From the NCBI GenBank assembly GCA_028753945.1, contig JAPNXP010000005.1, positions 930,001-994,000 of the forward strand: a DNA stretch of 64,000 nt, given 5' to 3'. This stretch comes from Hexactinellida sp. DTS-2022 (taxonomy: Eukaryota > Porifera > Hexactinellida). A program made the translations under genes and the position numbers. Positions 10,114 through 20,092 of the stretch are shown one piece after another; position 1 is the stretch's first letter; each line of letters begins with the position of its first letter. The notes under the pieces were generated by a model. The model ran no database searches. It saw only the letters and a list, made by a program, of their open reading frames with translations, and was not told the origin of the DNA.

Positions 10114-11347
10114 CAGTGATGTGCTCCGTTACTCAGTAACGGTAATATACATCTGTTACTTTTAACTAGTTACCGTTATCTATAATCAGTTACTTACCAT
10201 TACATTACCGTAACACAGTAACCGTTACTACTGTAAACCACGACAGAACAGGTTAAGTGTACGCATAAGAATTTGAATGGATTAGTTAAATTAGGAATTA
10301 TGCAAGAATAAGTAGTCACAAATATTAAAACTCAAGGATGTTATGCTACACTGAATGCTGAGTTAATGGTACGCCGAATCAGTAAATATTACACTAAACA
10401 CAATAACGGGAAATTTACCGGGTTAATGGTACGCCGAAGAGGTTAATGGTACACCAAACAGGTTAATGGTACGCCAAACAGGTTAATGGTACACCAAACA
10501 GGTTAATGGTACGCCAAACAGGTTAATGGTACGCCAAACAGGTTAATGGTACACCAAACAGGTTAATGGTACGCCAAACAGGTTAATGGTACGCCAAAGA
10601 GGTTAATGGTACACCAAACAGGTTAATGGTACACCAAACAGGTTAATGGTACACCAAACAGGTTAATGGTACACCAAACAGGTTAATGGTACGCCAAAGA
10701 GGTTAATTGTACGCCGAAAAGGTTAATGGTACGCCAAAGAGGTTAATGGTACACCGAAGAGGTTAATGGTACACCAAACAGGTTAATGGTACGCCAAACA
10801 GGTTAATGGTACGCCAAAGAGGTTAATGGTACACCAAACAGGTTAATGGTACGCCAAACAGGTTAATGGTACGCCGAAGAGGTTAATGGTACACCAAACA
10901 GGTTAATGGTACGCCAAAGAGGTTAATGGTACGCCGAAAAGGTTAATGGTACACCAAACAGGTTAATGGTACACCGAAAAAGTTAATCTGAAGAGGTTAA
11001 TGGTATACCAAACAGGTTAATGGTACACCGAAAAGGTTAATGGTACGCCAAACAGGTTAATGGTACGCAGAATATTTGAATCGATTCTTTAATTAGATTT
11101 TAATTGCTTTGATTTATTCCTAATTGATTTTGTCCTTTGATTTAATTCATTTTACCCTGCGTACCTTTAACCTGTTTGGAAGAGGTTTCCTACGTTAAAC
11201 TTATTCCATTGCCATTACAACGTTATTTTTAATCAGTTACCGTTACATTCAGGTAACGGTAGTACTGATTAAAGGTAAACGGATTAACTTAACAAAAGTA
11301 ACGGTAGCGGAACAAATAAAGTAACGGAGTAACGGAGCACATCACTG
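10114..11347. mobile_element. hAT-like element (inner) with GTATTCAT 8-bp duplication and minisatellite core
   Basis: The ends are CAGTGATGTGCTCCGTTACT and, inverted, CAGTGATGTGCTCCGTTACTC. GTATTCAT flanks both sides (10106-10113 and 11348-11355). Subterminal regions hold many GTAACGGT/ACCGTTAC motifs. The middle is occupied by a 20-bp tandem array. No transposase is present. Confidence 0.85.
10421..11072. repeat. 20-bp minisatellite, about 32 copies
   Basis: The unit is GGTTAATGGTACGCCAAACA, with C/T variation at GTACGCC/GTACACC and AACA/AAGA/GAAA variants. Less regular units extend to about 10365 on the left. It lies wholly inside the inner hAT-like element. No unique spacers separate the units. 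Confidence 0.9.
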
Positions 11348-11838
11348 GTATTCATGAATAGTTGCCCTATCAAATACGAATACTGATATACGGTTGAGTA
11401 ACCGAATACGAATACTGATAATATTTGGTTACGTCAACCGAATATCAGGTTGGCAACCGAATATCAACTATTCGGCAAATAATATTCGGTTCAAGTTCAA
11501 CCAACTATATCAGTATTCGGTTTCAACCTTGACTAAAATCCATAAACAACTATTCTACTCAGGAAAGTAGTATTATTCCGTCTACCTAACCACATATAAT
11601 TCCAATATACAATAAGTTAGAAATATAAGCGAGGGAGGTAATCCTAGTGCAAAATGTGAAACGTCCGTAGCGCGGAACAAACAGCTGTAAATAATAATAC
11701 AATCGAGATAACTCTAACGGGACTAATAGCATGTAATATCTGTAAACAGGGTTTTAGCAAGGCGAGTGCACATAGAAATAATGTTAATTTATTAAGGTAT
11801 AAATTCAGAATATTGTTGGTTAATACACATATATTTAA

Positions 11839-11956
11839 TTTTCTTATTCGACAGTCGAATAACTCTTATTCGACAGTCGAACAACTCTTATTCGACAGTC
11901 GAACAACTCTTATTCGACAGTCGAACAACTCTTATTCGACAGTCGAACAACTCTTT
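11839..11956. repeat. Left terminal repeat array of the KDZ element
   Basis: Five copies of a 22-bp unit, TTATTCGACAGTCGAAYAACTC. Each carries the 13-bp palindrome TTCGACAGTCGAA. The array is cut on its inner side by the hAT MITE insertion. Confidence 0.9.
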
Positions 11957-12120
11957 CAGAGATGGATGATGGGTCTCTGGAATCATAGGCTGGGTAGAAT
12001 TAGGGGTCCCTTTCCCCCTTCAACCAATATAAAATTACGACGAGCAGATTTTATGAGGCCGCCAGAACCCACGGGCACCTAGGCTGCAGCCTACTTAGCC
12101 TATTGGGTGATCCGGCCCTG
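11957..12120. mobile_element. 164-bp hAT MITE inside the KDZ element
   Basis: The ends are CAGAG...CCCTG. AACTCTTT lies on both sides (11949-11956 and 12121-12128), a perfect 8-bp duplication. The right end, GATCCGGCCCTG, resembles the CAGGGCCGCC ends of the element at 55594-56152. It inserted into the left terminal array. Confidence 0.85.
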
Positions 12121-12307
12121 AACTCTTTGTCAACAGTAAATTAACTCATTTTACATTGTCGAATTACTTAATTAATTAACTAATATTCGAACGCGTCCAA
12201 TTAGACTATTCAGTTTATTAATTTAATTAACTAAATCTTGTAATATAATATACAAATTCACTTATGTTCTAGTTAGACAATTTTCAAATATTTTTTATGA
12301 ACAAATT

Positions 12308-13101
12308 ATGAACAAAATTAAAGTTTTATTCAAGAAACCATCTCGAAAGTTGATAGAAAGAGAGGCAAGCGAAACAGACTTCTTTCAGTACTTCCCAGCC
12401 TTACCAGCAAACTACAAGTAAGCTTACTGATTCAATAATATGACATACTCAGTGTTGTCACTGAGAAATTTGATTAATTATATTAATATTCGAAAAATTT
12501 CTCTTTAATTATCATTTTTAATAGGATACCACAGTATGAGAAACTAAAGGAGGACATATGCATACCTACTACTTGTTCCAAAATTTACCCTAAGCACCAA
12601 AGATTTTCTCCTGGATTAATAGTAATGGCGTGTCAACACAACTTCTGTTATGGATTTGAAATTTTAACCACTAGGGAGTCAACAGTACTTATTTATAACA
12701 TGCTCATCAGCAAATTTACAATCCCACCAGCTGTCATTATTTATGACAGCGCTTGTAACTTAAATACAACTTGTATTATAAGGTAACATACTGACTGTTT
12801 TTTTATCCTTTAATCCCAAGGAGACATTTATTTATACTTTCTAATTAGGGACCCTGCATTGTTTCGCAATACAACCTTTCTGGTCGACAGATTTCATAGC
12901 AAAAATCATCGCTACGATCCTATCTTCTCTATGAACACCTGGGCTACACATGAAATGAAGAAAGTAAATTCAGAGATTTGTGAGCAACTATTCTCTACCC
13001 TTCGAAGACTTTCAACACAAATTGCGTATATGCGCATAGAGAATGTATTCTTTACAACGCGTTATTTTTTAGCTAGTTGGAACAAAAATATTAGTATATA
13101 G
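12308..13101 (+). CDS. KDZ-family (HMGXB3-like) transposase domain, three exons
   Basis: The exons are 12308-12417, 12525-12782 and 12849-13101, with matching phase (AA|G, AG|G) and donors AA|GTAAGC and AG|GTAACA. The protein is about 205 aa. Family signatures in order are SPGLIVMACQHNFCYGFEI, the acidic motif VIIYDSACNL, LVDRFHSKNH and NSEICEQLFSTLRR. The YD-x-AC...DRFH..NH...NS..EQ pattern is the conserved core of Kyakuja-Dileera-Zisupton transposases and their domesticated relative HMGXB3. The protein is much shorter than typical KDZ transposases and lacks an obvious Cys-rich N-terminal domain. Either an upstream exon was missed, or DNA binding is supplied by the partner gene 13273-15272. 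It lies just inside the left terminal repeat and ends convergently with that partner. Confidence 0.8.
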
Positions 13102-13272
13102 TATACATCACTTTATGTTTTTGATATTTACCGGCAGAACATCAATTTATTATACCATAATTCGCCCAATAAGCGCCTCATTTGACGAATAACTGGAAAA
13201 AACTTAAAGTTCTAGTCGTACAAAAAAGTATCAAATGATGATAGTTGATAAATAGATACATTAATAATTTAA

Positions 13273-15272
13273 TTAAGGTTTATTCGTGCAAGTTACACAG
13301 CTAAAACTATTGTCAATGGTTGAGCGTTCAGGAAGCCTTACACATTCATTATGGAACCAGCTGTCGCATACATCACATTGAACTGTGTATCGAACTGAAC
13401 TTTCACGTTGATCTACATAAGCATATATCGGTAGATTACATGTGCAAATTAGATCGATAATAATTTGATGTGATTCAGGTAGTTTCCCTGTGCGTACTCC
13501 ACGTGTGGTGTTTATTGGAAATAGAGTTATTTTTTCTTCCTTTATACATTTGAGGCAATGGGACCTCATTTGGTATTGATTCCATGACTGGGTTTCTGGT
13601 TCAACACCAGCAGCTATAGCAGTAGCAACTGCTAGGGCATATAGACCACATTCTGAACTACCCTTTTGTTGCTGTATACTGGGAACTGTTACTATCAGCT
13701 GCTGTGAGTGCTCAGCATACAGGAGTGCCAGTTGTGTATCTAAGTCTCCACTTGTTTTTCTCACGTACAGTGAATCATAAATATATATCCCGCCTTTACC
13801 ATCGTACTTTGAACAGACCCAATGTTGACCACAACTGTGTAACTGAATGCTAGGAATATCTCGTGCAGCTTTTTTGAATCCAAGATTCTAAATATTGGAG
13901 TTAAATTAATAAGGTGATTTTAAGTTTCAATACTCCGAATACAGATTATAATCTGAAGTTTTAAGTATTTATTTATAACTTTAATTTGTAAATGATAGAG
14001 AATTAGATTATACACCTGGGAAAATATAGTATCCTGTAGCCCGCTGATATTAGGAAAACTGCGTTTCAGCAAAGTCTAAAAGAAAGAATGAAATATTGTA
14101 TACGTTGTTAAATTCTAGCTAAATATACAAACAAAGGCTTAAAAAATTTCATAAATAAGAATACTTACACAATAAGCATGGATTGTAACATCTGAGAGCC
14201 ATTTTCCAGCATGAGTAAGTTCACGCACACATATTTCTTTGACAGATTTTCTTAATATATTCGAATTACTACATCTAATATAATGTTTACTGTTACCTTT
14301 TGCTTTAGTTAATAATTTTTCTTCTTCTAGTTTACTTGTATTTTTTACATCGATAGGTCTGGATGGAACTTGGTTTCCCTTAGAAAGTATTACTTCACCA
14401 GTTAAGCCTTCGAAAAATGAGTTATCAGCACTTATATCAGAGACTGAAATAATATCCTCTATCAATTTCTGTCACTCTCGGTTTTTTCCTAATTGGTGTA
14501 AAGGTGAGCGAATGTGATGGATTTGGGCGGACTCTTTTAGGTGTACTCGTATCAGCTGAATTGTTAACTTCTTTGATTATTTTCTTAGGTGTTGAAGATG
14601 CGATAGCAATAGGGATATCATTATGTACCATGTATGAATGTATTATCATAACTATCAAGTCTTTCCTTACATTTGACTTCGAGATACATTCGAATTTTAC
14701 TGTATCAGGCCACCAAACAGGTTTCAAAGATTCTACTCCCCAAAAAGAACGACCACGACCTACAAACATAAAGTTATAAATCTTATAATCTACGTATTTG
14801 TATATCATATAAATTATTGTTACTTTCTTTGTTAAAATTACAAAATTGTACAATAATTGGGTTTCAGATTACCGATTGACTTTTGAGTAGCCCATGATAC
14901 TAGTCTCCTTAGGGTACCTCGAGAGTAACGATTGATATCTTCTTTCATCAAATCACTCATGTGTTCATCAACCATAGGTTTTGACTTTTTCTTTATTTTA
15001 TTAGGTTCCTCTACGTTATTCGTATAAGAATGGGATAAACTTTCCCACACGTCTACTTTCTGAGATATAATTATCTGTTTGAAGGAATCTGGACCGTATA
15101 CAGTTAACATACCATTCCATGTAAATGTCAGTGCTACCACCTCACCAGTAATTTTGTAGAACTGGTCGCATGTGCTTGCCAGGATTTTACGAGCGTTTGC
15201 TTGATTCATCAAGTTCCACAGAAAAATTTGAAATTTGTAGATATTCAAATATTTTATAGATACTAGAGGCAT
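13273..15272 (-). CDS. NRF1-like DNA-binding + Ulp1 (C48) protease + PHD finger protein of the KDZ element
   Basis: Five inferred exons, with phases matching throughout: 14873-15272, 14547-14759, 14169-14443, 14016-14075 and 13273-13887, about 520 aa from the ATG at 15272 (15209 is an alternative). The weakest junction is 14547/14443 (donor ACGA|GTACAC). Residues about 30-190 resemble the NRF1/erect-wing DNA-binding region: RKILASTCDQF, LTVYGPDSFKQII, then GRGRSFWG and KPVWWP. Next comes a Ulp1-type protease: GKWLSDVTIHAYC, FPNISGLQD, catalytic-type HW (QHWVCSKY), an Asp in IYDSLY, and Q...SSECGLYALA with the Cys nucleophile. The C-terminus is a PHD-like zinc finger (CTC, CDVCDSWFHNEC, CVTC). 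The promoter side faces the right terminal repeat. Presumed roles are binding the element ends, cleaving SUMO-like conjugates and reading chromatin; only the domains are visible. Confidence 0.75.
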
Positions 15273-15357
15273 ATATAATACCCCCAGCGAAGTTAACACT
15301 TACAAAAAAATGTTGATAATACTTCTATACATTCAAGTTCAAATTAACTAGTGTACT

Positions 15358-15508
15358 CAACTGTCGAATTAGAGTTGTTCGACTGTCGAATAAGAGTTGT
15401 TCGACTGTCGAATAAGAGTTGTTCGACTGTCGAATAAGAGTTGTTCGACTGTCGAATAAGAGTTGTTCGACTGTCGAATAAGAGTTATTCGACTGTCGAA
15501 TAAGAAAA
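15358..15508. repeat. Right terminal repeat array of the KDZ element
   Basis: Six full copies and one worn copy (15358) of the 22-bp unit GAGTTGTTCGACTGTCGAATAA, each with the palindrome TTCGACTGTCGAA. Orientation is inverted relative to 11839-11956. The outermost unit is GAGTTATTCGACTG, mirroring the outermost left unit. Confidence 0.9.
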
Positions 15509-15707
15509 TTTAATACCTCTAATACAATTAGTGTTAAAACAGTTAAGAAAAGAAATTAACAATTTAATAAATAATAATGTATAAATATAAAATCTATTAT
15601 CCTATGGAGTACAAAGTTATTAAAAATATATAAAAATATATAAAAATATATAAAATAGGAATACACTGAAGAGCTGAGTTAGTTAATAAACTTATTTGAG
15701 ATTACAG

Positions 15708-15937
15708 CTATTCGTCTCCTACGTCGATAATTAGAGGACACACGTAATCCGAATGCTTGGTGCCCATGCTATAGCAAGGCGCGGATTTGCTGTTAACCTT
15801 AACTTTCTCGGGTGAGTGCTGTCCAGGGCCTGGCTTCATGGTGGGGTCTCCTGGCATGAACTGGCGACCCTGCATGCTGTAGGAGGGATCCTTGCGCATG
15901 TAGCGACCCGACTCGGGCTTCGTATAGGTGCAGGGGG
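15708..15937 (-). CDS. ODF3/CIMAP-like SHIPPO-repeat protein, last exon
   Basis: The exon follows CTATCCACAG and needs one base from the previous exon; it ends at TAG (15708-15710). The 75 residues include PCTYTKPESGRYMRKDPSYS, then PGDPTMKPGPGQHSPEKVKV, and end TKHSDYVCPLIIDVGDE. PGPG-x-H/Y repeats with a C-terminal RHS-(D/E)Y-x-x-PLI-V-DV are the signature of outer dense fibre protein 3 and its relatives, which associate with sperm-tail and ciliary microtubules. Upstream exons on the minus strand would lie to the right, but I found none up to 18.6 kb; that intron is filled with MITEs. The exon is in good frame and GC-richer than its surroundings. The family call is strong; the exact paralogue is not assignable. 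Confidence 0.8.
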
Positions 15938-15978
15938 CTGTGGATAGAGGGACAGTATACTCCAGTTATAAGCAAGTA

Positions 15979-16217
15979 CCGTATTTCCCCGAATAAGCGC
16001 AGGGTCAATAAAATGACATTGGTATGATAAAATTTATACACATTAGTTGATCACTGTAATGTAATTCCATTGATTTTGACAACTTCGGTAGGTATACTGT
16101 TGGTGGAACCATTAGAACCGACCTAAATATTATATTCTCGATTTTTCACAAATATTTCACGATAATTTTGGCCCACGAAAACAATAAGCGCCGGGGCGTT
16201 TATTCGGGGAAATACGG
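15979..16217. repeat. TIR MITE, CCGTATTTCCCCGAATAAGC family
   Basis: The ends are CCGTATTTCCCCGAATAAGC and GTTTATTCGGGGAAATACGG, flanked by TA. It lies in the ODF3-like intron. Related ACTCGAATAATAGCCC-type ends occur at 4565, 54074 and 55740. Confidence 0.7.
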
Positions 16218-16357
16218 TATATGCAGTACTTTTTAGTACACTCATCGATATTTAATTTTTAGCACGAAATTAAGCCGGGAAAGTCCTAAACCCGAATTTA
16301 CCAATTTGGGAGTTTTTTTTACAGTCATTGCTTTAAAAACGGTTTTTCTTGATTTAA

Positions 16358-16874
16358 ACCACCCTCGCTAATCCGAACAGGAGATCCAAAACTATTTTCT
16401 CTAAATTTCAGAAAGATCTTAAATACTTGTACATATATTGTAATGGAATTATAAAAAACTAAGTCTCAGACAGGTATTTAGGTAGTATACTATATGTTTA
16501 GTTTGGATTAAAAAGGTTTGGACAAGTTTGGTTTGGATGATCGTAATCTCATATTTAAGAGAAACCTATAGAAAATGCATTATTTCACTACAGTAGAACC
16601 TCCCATAACGGACACTCCAAATAGCGGACAACCTCTAAATAACGGACAACCTCTAAATAACGGACAACCCTCGTGGCACGGATTTATTTATTTAGCATAT
16701 GTCTAATAGAAAAGCAACCTCTAAATAGCGGACAACCTCTAAATAACGGACACCGGTTCCGGTCCCAAGGTGTCCGTTGTTCAGAGGCTCTACTGTATTC
16801 CAAACGAATTCACTAATCGGAAGAGAATTTCTTTGAATCGGAACACCTCTGTTCGGATTAGCGAGGGTGTACTG
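16358..16874. repeat. Family D MITE with family C MITE nested inside
   Basis: The outer right end, GGATTAGCGAGGGTGTACTG, is intact; the left end has lost CAGTA and begins CCACCCTCGCTAATCCG. The inner element, 16591-16795, is bounded by CAGTAGAACCTCCCATAACG and GAGGCTCTACTG with TA on both sides. It contains short AACCTCTAAATAACGGAC repeats. Confidence 0.7.
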
Positions 16875-16955
16875 TAATTCAAACTACGTATAGTCTTTAT
16901 ATCTACTTGATTATTCAATACTAAATGCACCACTAGTTGAGTAACTAGGAATATA

Positions 16956-17161
16956 TATGGGCTGTGTCAACTCTTTTAGTTTAACTCATTTTGAATAACT
17001 AAGTTGAACTCTTCAACTTGGTGGTGAGAACTTTAGACTTAAGTCATTAAACTCATTCAAAAAAGAATGAATTATGCCTCATAAAAATGGGTTATCAACT
17101 CATTCATTTGATGGCAACCAACTCATTCAACTCAATTAAATAATGAGTTCATACAACCCTA
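16956..17161. repeat. AACTCATT-rich inverted repeat element
   Basis: It begins TGGGCTGTGTCAACTC and ends GAGTTCATACAACCCTA. The interior is built of AACTCATT and TTAACTCATT motifs in both orientations. A non-autonomous hAT-like MITE is likely. Confidence 0.4.
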
Positions 17162-17239
17162 CAGTGACTAGGGATACACTAATCGGCCAAAGATATTGGA
17201 ATTTTGAACAGCAATAATTTCTAGAGAATGCTTATATAG

Positions 17240-17390
17240 AGCGGAGCTCTAGTAGAGTTCAGATTATTTCCCATACTAAAACCCCAGGCTTACTTTCTAA
17301 AGGTCAATTTCAAACCTTGGGGAAAACTGACCTTTCTCAGTGCCTGAATACACATCCTGAAAAACTGAACTCTACTAGAGCTGAGTTCTA
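17240..17390. repeat. Inverted repeat element around GAGCTCTAGTAGAGTTCAG
   Basis: GGAGCTCTAGTAGAGTTCAG near 17241 is mirrored by CTGAACTCTACTAGAGCTG near 17365. It is probably a short MITE. Nothing coding is present. Confidence 0.5.
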
Positions 17391-17552
17391 TATAACATAT
17401 AAGTTATTTGTAATTTAGTAGATGTTTCAACATGCCTATTTAGATAAAAGAACATGTGAAGTATAATAAAATAAGATTTTAATTCCACATGGTCGAATTA
17501 CTCTAAGTGCATAATTTAAAATCAATACAATTATTATCTACTGACTCGCAGA

Positions 17553-17898
17553 CATGGGGCCAAGCCCTTTCAAAAGGGCTTAAGTCCAAGCCCATTATCA
17601 GGACTTAAGCCCAAGCCCTTTTTCTAAGCCCTTTTTGAAAAAGGGCTTAAGTCAAACTCAAGCCCTTGATAAAGGGCTTAAGTCCGAACTTAAGTATTTT
17701 AATCTAATTATTTAGAAATCCATACCGTATTTTATTGAATAAGTGCCTTGAAATGGGCTTGAAGCTTATCTATAAAGGGTTAAATCCAAGTCCGGACTTA
17801 AGCCCTTTATTAAAGGAGGACTTAAGTCTGGATTTAAGCCCTCTCAAAAATGGGCTTTATTCCAAAGGAATTAAGCCCTTTGGGGCTTGGCCCCATGC
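17553..17898. repeat. AAGCCCTTT/AAAGGGCTT palindromic element
   Basis: The ends are CATGGGGCCAAGCCC and GGGCTTGGCCCCATG. The interior is a dense series of AAGCCC, AAGGGCTTAAGTC and inverse motifs. A detached piece of the same family is at 18015-18052. The 83-aa frame at 17735 is just this repeat. Confidence 0.65.
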
Positions 17899-18185
17899 CT
17901 ACACTGAGATACAGCCACATTCCCATTTGTGCCACAAGTGGCAGATACACTTATGCCACTTATGGAGATTGGCTAAAATTACTTGAAATCACAAGATTTT
18001 TTAATTTATAACTACAAAAAAGGGCTTAAGTCAAACTCAAGCCCTTGATGTAGTATATTAAGATATTTATATTTTATAGTCATTTCAGAGTAGTTTAAAC
18101 AGCCGTTAATAAGTTACCAGACGAATATTGTGTCTGCATTAAAATTTCCATAGTGAAATACTTTTGGCTGGTTAGTGTATATACT

Positions 18186-18647
18186 AGGGATCGACCGGGA
18201 TCGTATTTTTCCGGGACCGGGATTCTTTCCGGGATCAACTAATTGCGACCGGGACCGGGATTTTACCGGGATTTTATATACCTAGTCCTAGAAATTTAAT
18301 TTCCTTGAGAATCAACAATTGCTACCACCTACATTAGTTTGTTTGTATACCTTTTATAACTAATTCACTTTGAATATTGATAATTACTGTAGAAAGATAC
18401 TCTCTAATGAATCACTTTTATCTAGTTAGAATAGTTATGGTATAAAGTTCAACAACCCAATGATAGTTCAATTATTGTATTGAATTTCTGCAAAACAACG
18501 CTAACACAACATATCAATTAGAACAAATTAATGTTAAATAAGGGTGTGTAAAAATAACAGAAAATCCCGGTAAATGTTAACAATCCCGGTATAACCGGGA
18601 CCGGGAGAAAAAGGTTGAATTTGATAGGGAATCCCGGCGTGCCTCGG
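18186..18647. repeat. CCGGGA-rich inverted element
   Basis: It begins GGGATCGACCGGGATCG and ends GGGAATCCCGGCGTGCC, with many GACCGGGATT motifs on the left and AATCCCGG motifs on the right in inverse orientation. It ends about 14 bp before the start of the membrane-protein pseudogene. Confidence 0.5.
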
Positions 18648-18660
18648 TTGTGTTCAAATA

Positions 18661-19589
18661 ATGGCATTTAATCCTAGAATACAAATCATCATATTTGCTG
18701 TGATAGCTATTATATGTGTGGGACTTAGCACTCAGATTGTGCTCTATAAATCAATTCTAGGCGTCAAACAGTTCGATGTATTTTTACTCGGGAGAAATGT
18801 CACCAACTCGAGTACCTATATTATATGGGCGTTGAAGGAATCATCACTTCGTTTCTTCACACCTTGGCTATAATCTTCATTCTCATTGGCTCGTTCAGCT
18901 CAATGATTGATCTAGTTAGAACACAAATATTCGCGAGAGTAATGTTAACTTAACCTATGCTGAAATTATACTTTTGGTTTCAATAGGGTTAAGTGTTGCT
19001 AGTTCAGCTTTAGATGCAACGAATCCTAAAATGGCACTCGATATATTGTCCAGTGTCGTATTCGGATTGTTGTTTTTGTTTACCTACTAGTACTTCTGTA
19101 ACTTAGGGCTGAAACGAATATTCGAAATGTAACGAACGAACCTTTTTCTAAACGAACGAATATTCGAATATTCGTTCGTTTGGATGACTAAGCATTAAAT
19201 CAATTTCAAGAGCAAAATACATTGGAAAATAGGTTTTTGATAATGTTAGAATGGTATAATAATAGTCACAAAGTGTATTATACACAAGTTGACTAATAAT
19301 CAGCTAGTTTAAGTGGGAATATATAATTACTATATCTCTCAGCTATACAAAAGTCTCGTTGTTGCCCAAAATTAGTTAACGAATATCCGTTTCAATCTAA
19401 TATTCGTCCAAACGAATATTCGTTTCGTAACGAATATTCGTTTGCAAACGAACGAATATTCGTTCAATCATTTCGAACGAATATTCGAATATTCGGTATA
19501 TTCGTTTCAGCCCTACAAGTTCTGTTCCTGTATAAGGTCGAGAAGAAAGAAGAGTTAATCGACGAGAATATGTGCTGTCAACCTCTCTG
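18661..19589 (+). pseudogene. Disrupted four-helix membrane protein gene
   Basis: A coding-quality frame opens with ATG at 18661 (MAFNPRIQIIIFAVIAII, helix 1). Further hydrophobic helices appear only after shifting frame: GIITSFLHTLAIIFILIGSF near 18845-18905 (helix 2), then YAEIILLVSIGLSVASSAL near 18957 (helix 3) and DILSSVVFGLLFLF near 19040 (helix 4). The frame shifts lie near 18820-18830 and 18930. A 0.4-kb hAT-like MITE follows at 19104-19516. After it, a charged tail reads FLYKVEKKEELIDEN, then MCCQPL and a stop at 19589. I do not recognise the family; the layout is that of a tetraspan protein with an N-glycosylation site (NVTNSS) in the first loop. It is either a decayed gene or, less likely, an intact gene with base-calling errors and the MITE in an intron. 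Confidence 0.55.
19104..19516. repeat. hAT-like MITE, GGGCTGAAACGAATATTCG family, copy 1
   Basis: The ends are AGGGCTGAAACGAATATTCG and TTCGTTTCAGCCCT. Subterminal AACGAATATTCG/CGAATATTCGTT motifs are repeated many times. Copies are at 52914-53277 and, truncated, at about 56354-56478. It sits between helix 4 and the C-terminal tail of the membrane-protein pseudogene. Confidence 0.7.
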
Positions 19590-19703
19590 AAGAAACAAGA
19601 ATGTGAATCTATCTATTATAACATTACTTATTGTAGCGCTCGAATTATGTGTTAGCTAATACGTGTACAGTATTTGTTGGTATAATTATTATAGTTATAT
19701 ATA

Positions 19704-19860
19704 CAGTCATGCATATTGTGAACAAGATTTCGTCTGCTTAATATGAAGTTTTTTGATGTGAATAAGCCCTATTGTCCCAATTAACAACTACATAGGTAGA
19801 GTTCGCTTATATGAAGTCTCTTTATTATGAACACAATTTTTGGTCCCTTGAATTTTCATA
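19704..19860. repeat. Family H MITE, left part
   Basis: It begins CAGTCATGCATATTGTGAAC after TA and contains ATTATGAACACAATTTTTGG. The inverted relative is at 43850-44043. The right end of this copy is unclear. The sequence from 19860 to 20090 shows nothing recognisable. Confidence 0.5.
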
Positions 19861-20092
19861 ATAAAATAACCTAACTGTAATGTGTATTTATATGGGCCAT
19901 TTAATTACCATGTGTGACAGAACATGCTTTTATAATACAAAATGTCCAAAAAACGTGACATAGGGAGGGGTGTATAATTTCGGGAATTTTGCATTACGTA
20001 ACGTTTGAAAGTGTCGGTGAACCCCTAGCCCAATTTAACACCTTTGACATATCAATACACAGTTTGATAAATTATCTAACTACAGTAGAACC

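Larger units (their letters stand above)
10076..11531. mobile_element. hAT-like element (outer) with ACTAAAAT 8-bp duplication
   Basis: The ends are CAAGGTTGAAACCG and CGGTTTCAACCTTG. The identical octamer ACTAAAAT lies directly outside both (10068-10075 and 11532-11539). The interior outside the nested element is made of repeated ACCGAATATCAG and GAATACTGATA motifs. An 8-bp duplication with C...G ends is typical of hAT elements. It has no transposase. Confidence 0.8.
11839..15508. mobile_element. Complete KDZ-type DNA transposon, 3.67 kb
   Basis: Both ends read TTTTCTTATTCGACAGTCGA inwards and continue into tandem 22-bp subrepeats. TTTAA lies directly outside both ends (11834-11838 and 15509-15513), consistent with a 5-bp target duplication. 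Inside are two convergent intron-containing genes: a KDZ transposase domain (12308-13101, plus) and an NRF1-Ulp1-PHD protein (13273-15272, minus), with about 170 bp between their stops. A 164-bp hAT MITE sits at 11957-12120. All inferred splice phases are intact, so this copy looks young. Confidence 0.8.

Noticed and set aside
10421-11072. Second CRISPR-like array
   Set aside because: A 20-bp head-to-tail minisatellite without spacers, inside a hAT-like element.
11813-12082. 89-aa plus frame at the left end of the KDZ element
   Set aside because: It translates the 22-bp terminal array and the hAT MITE.
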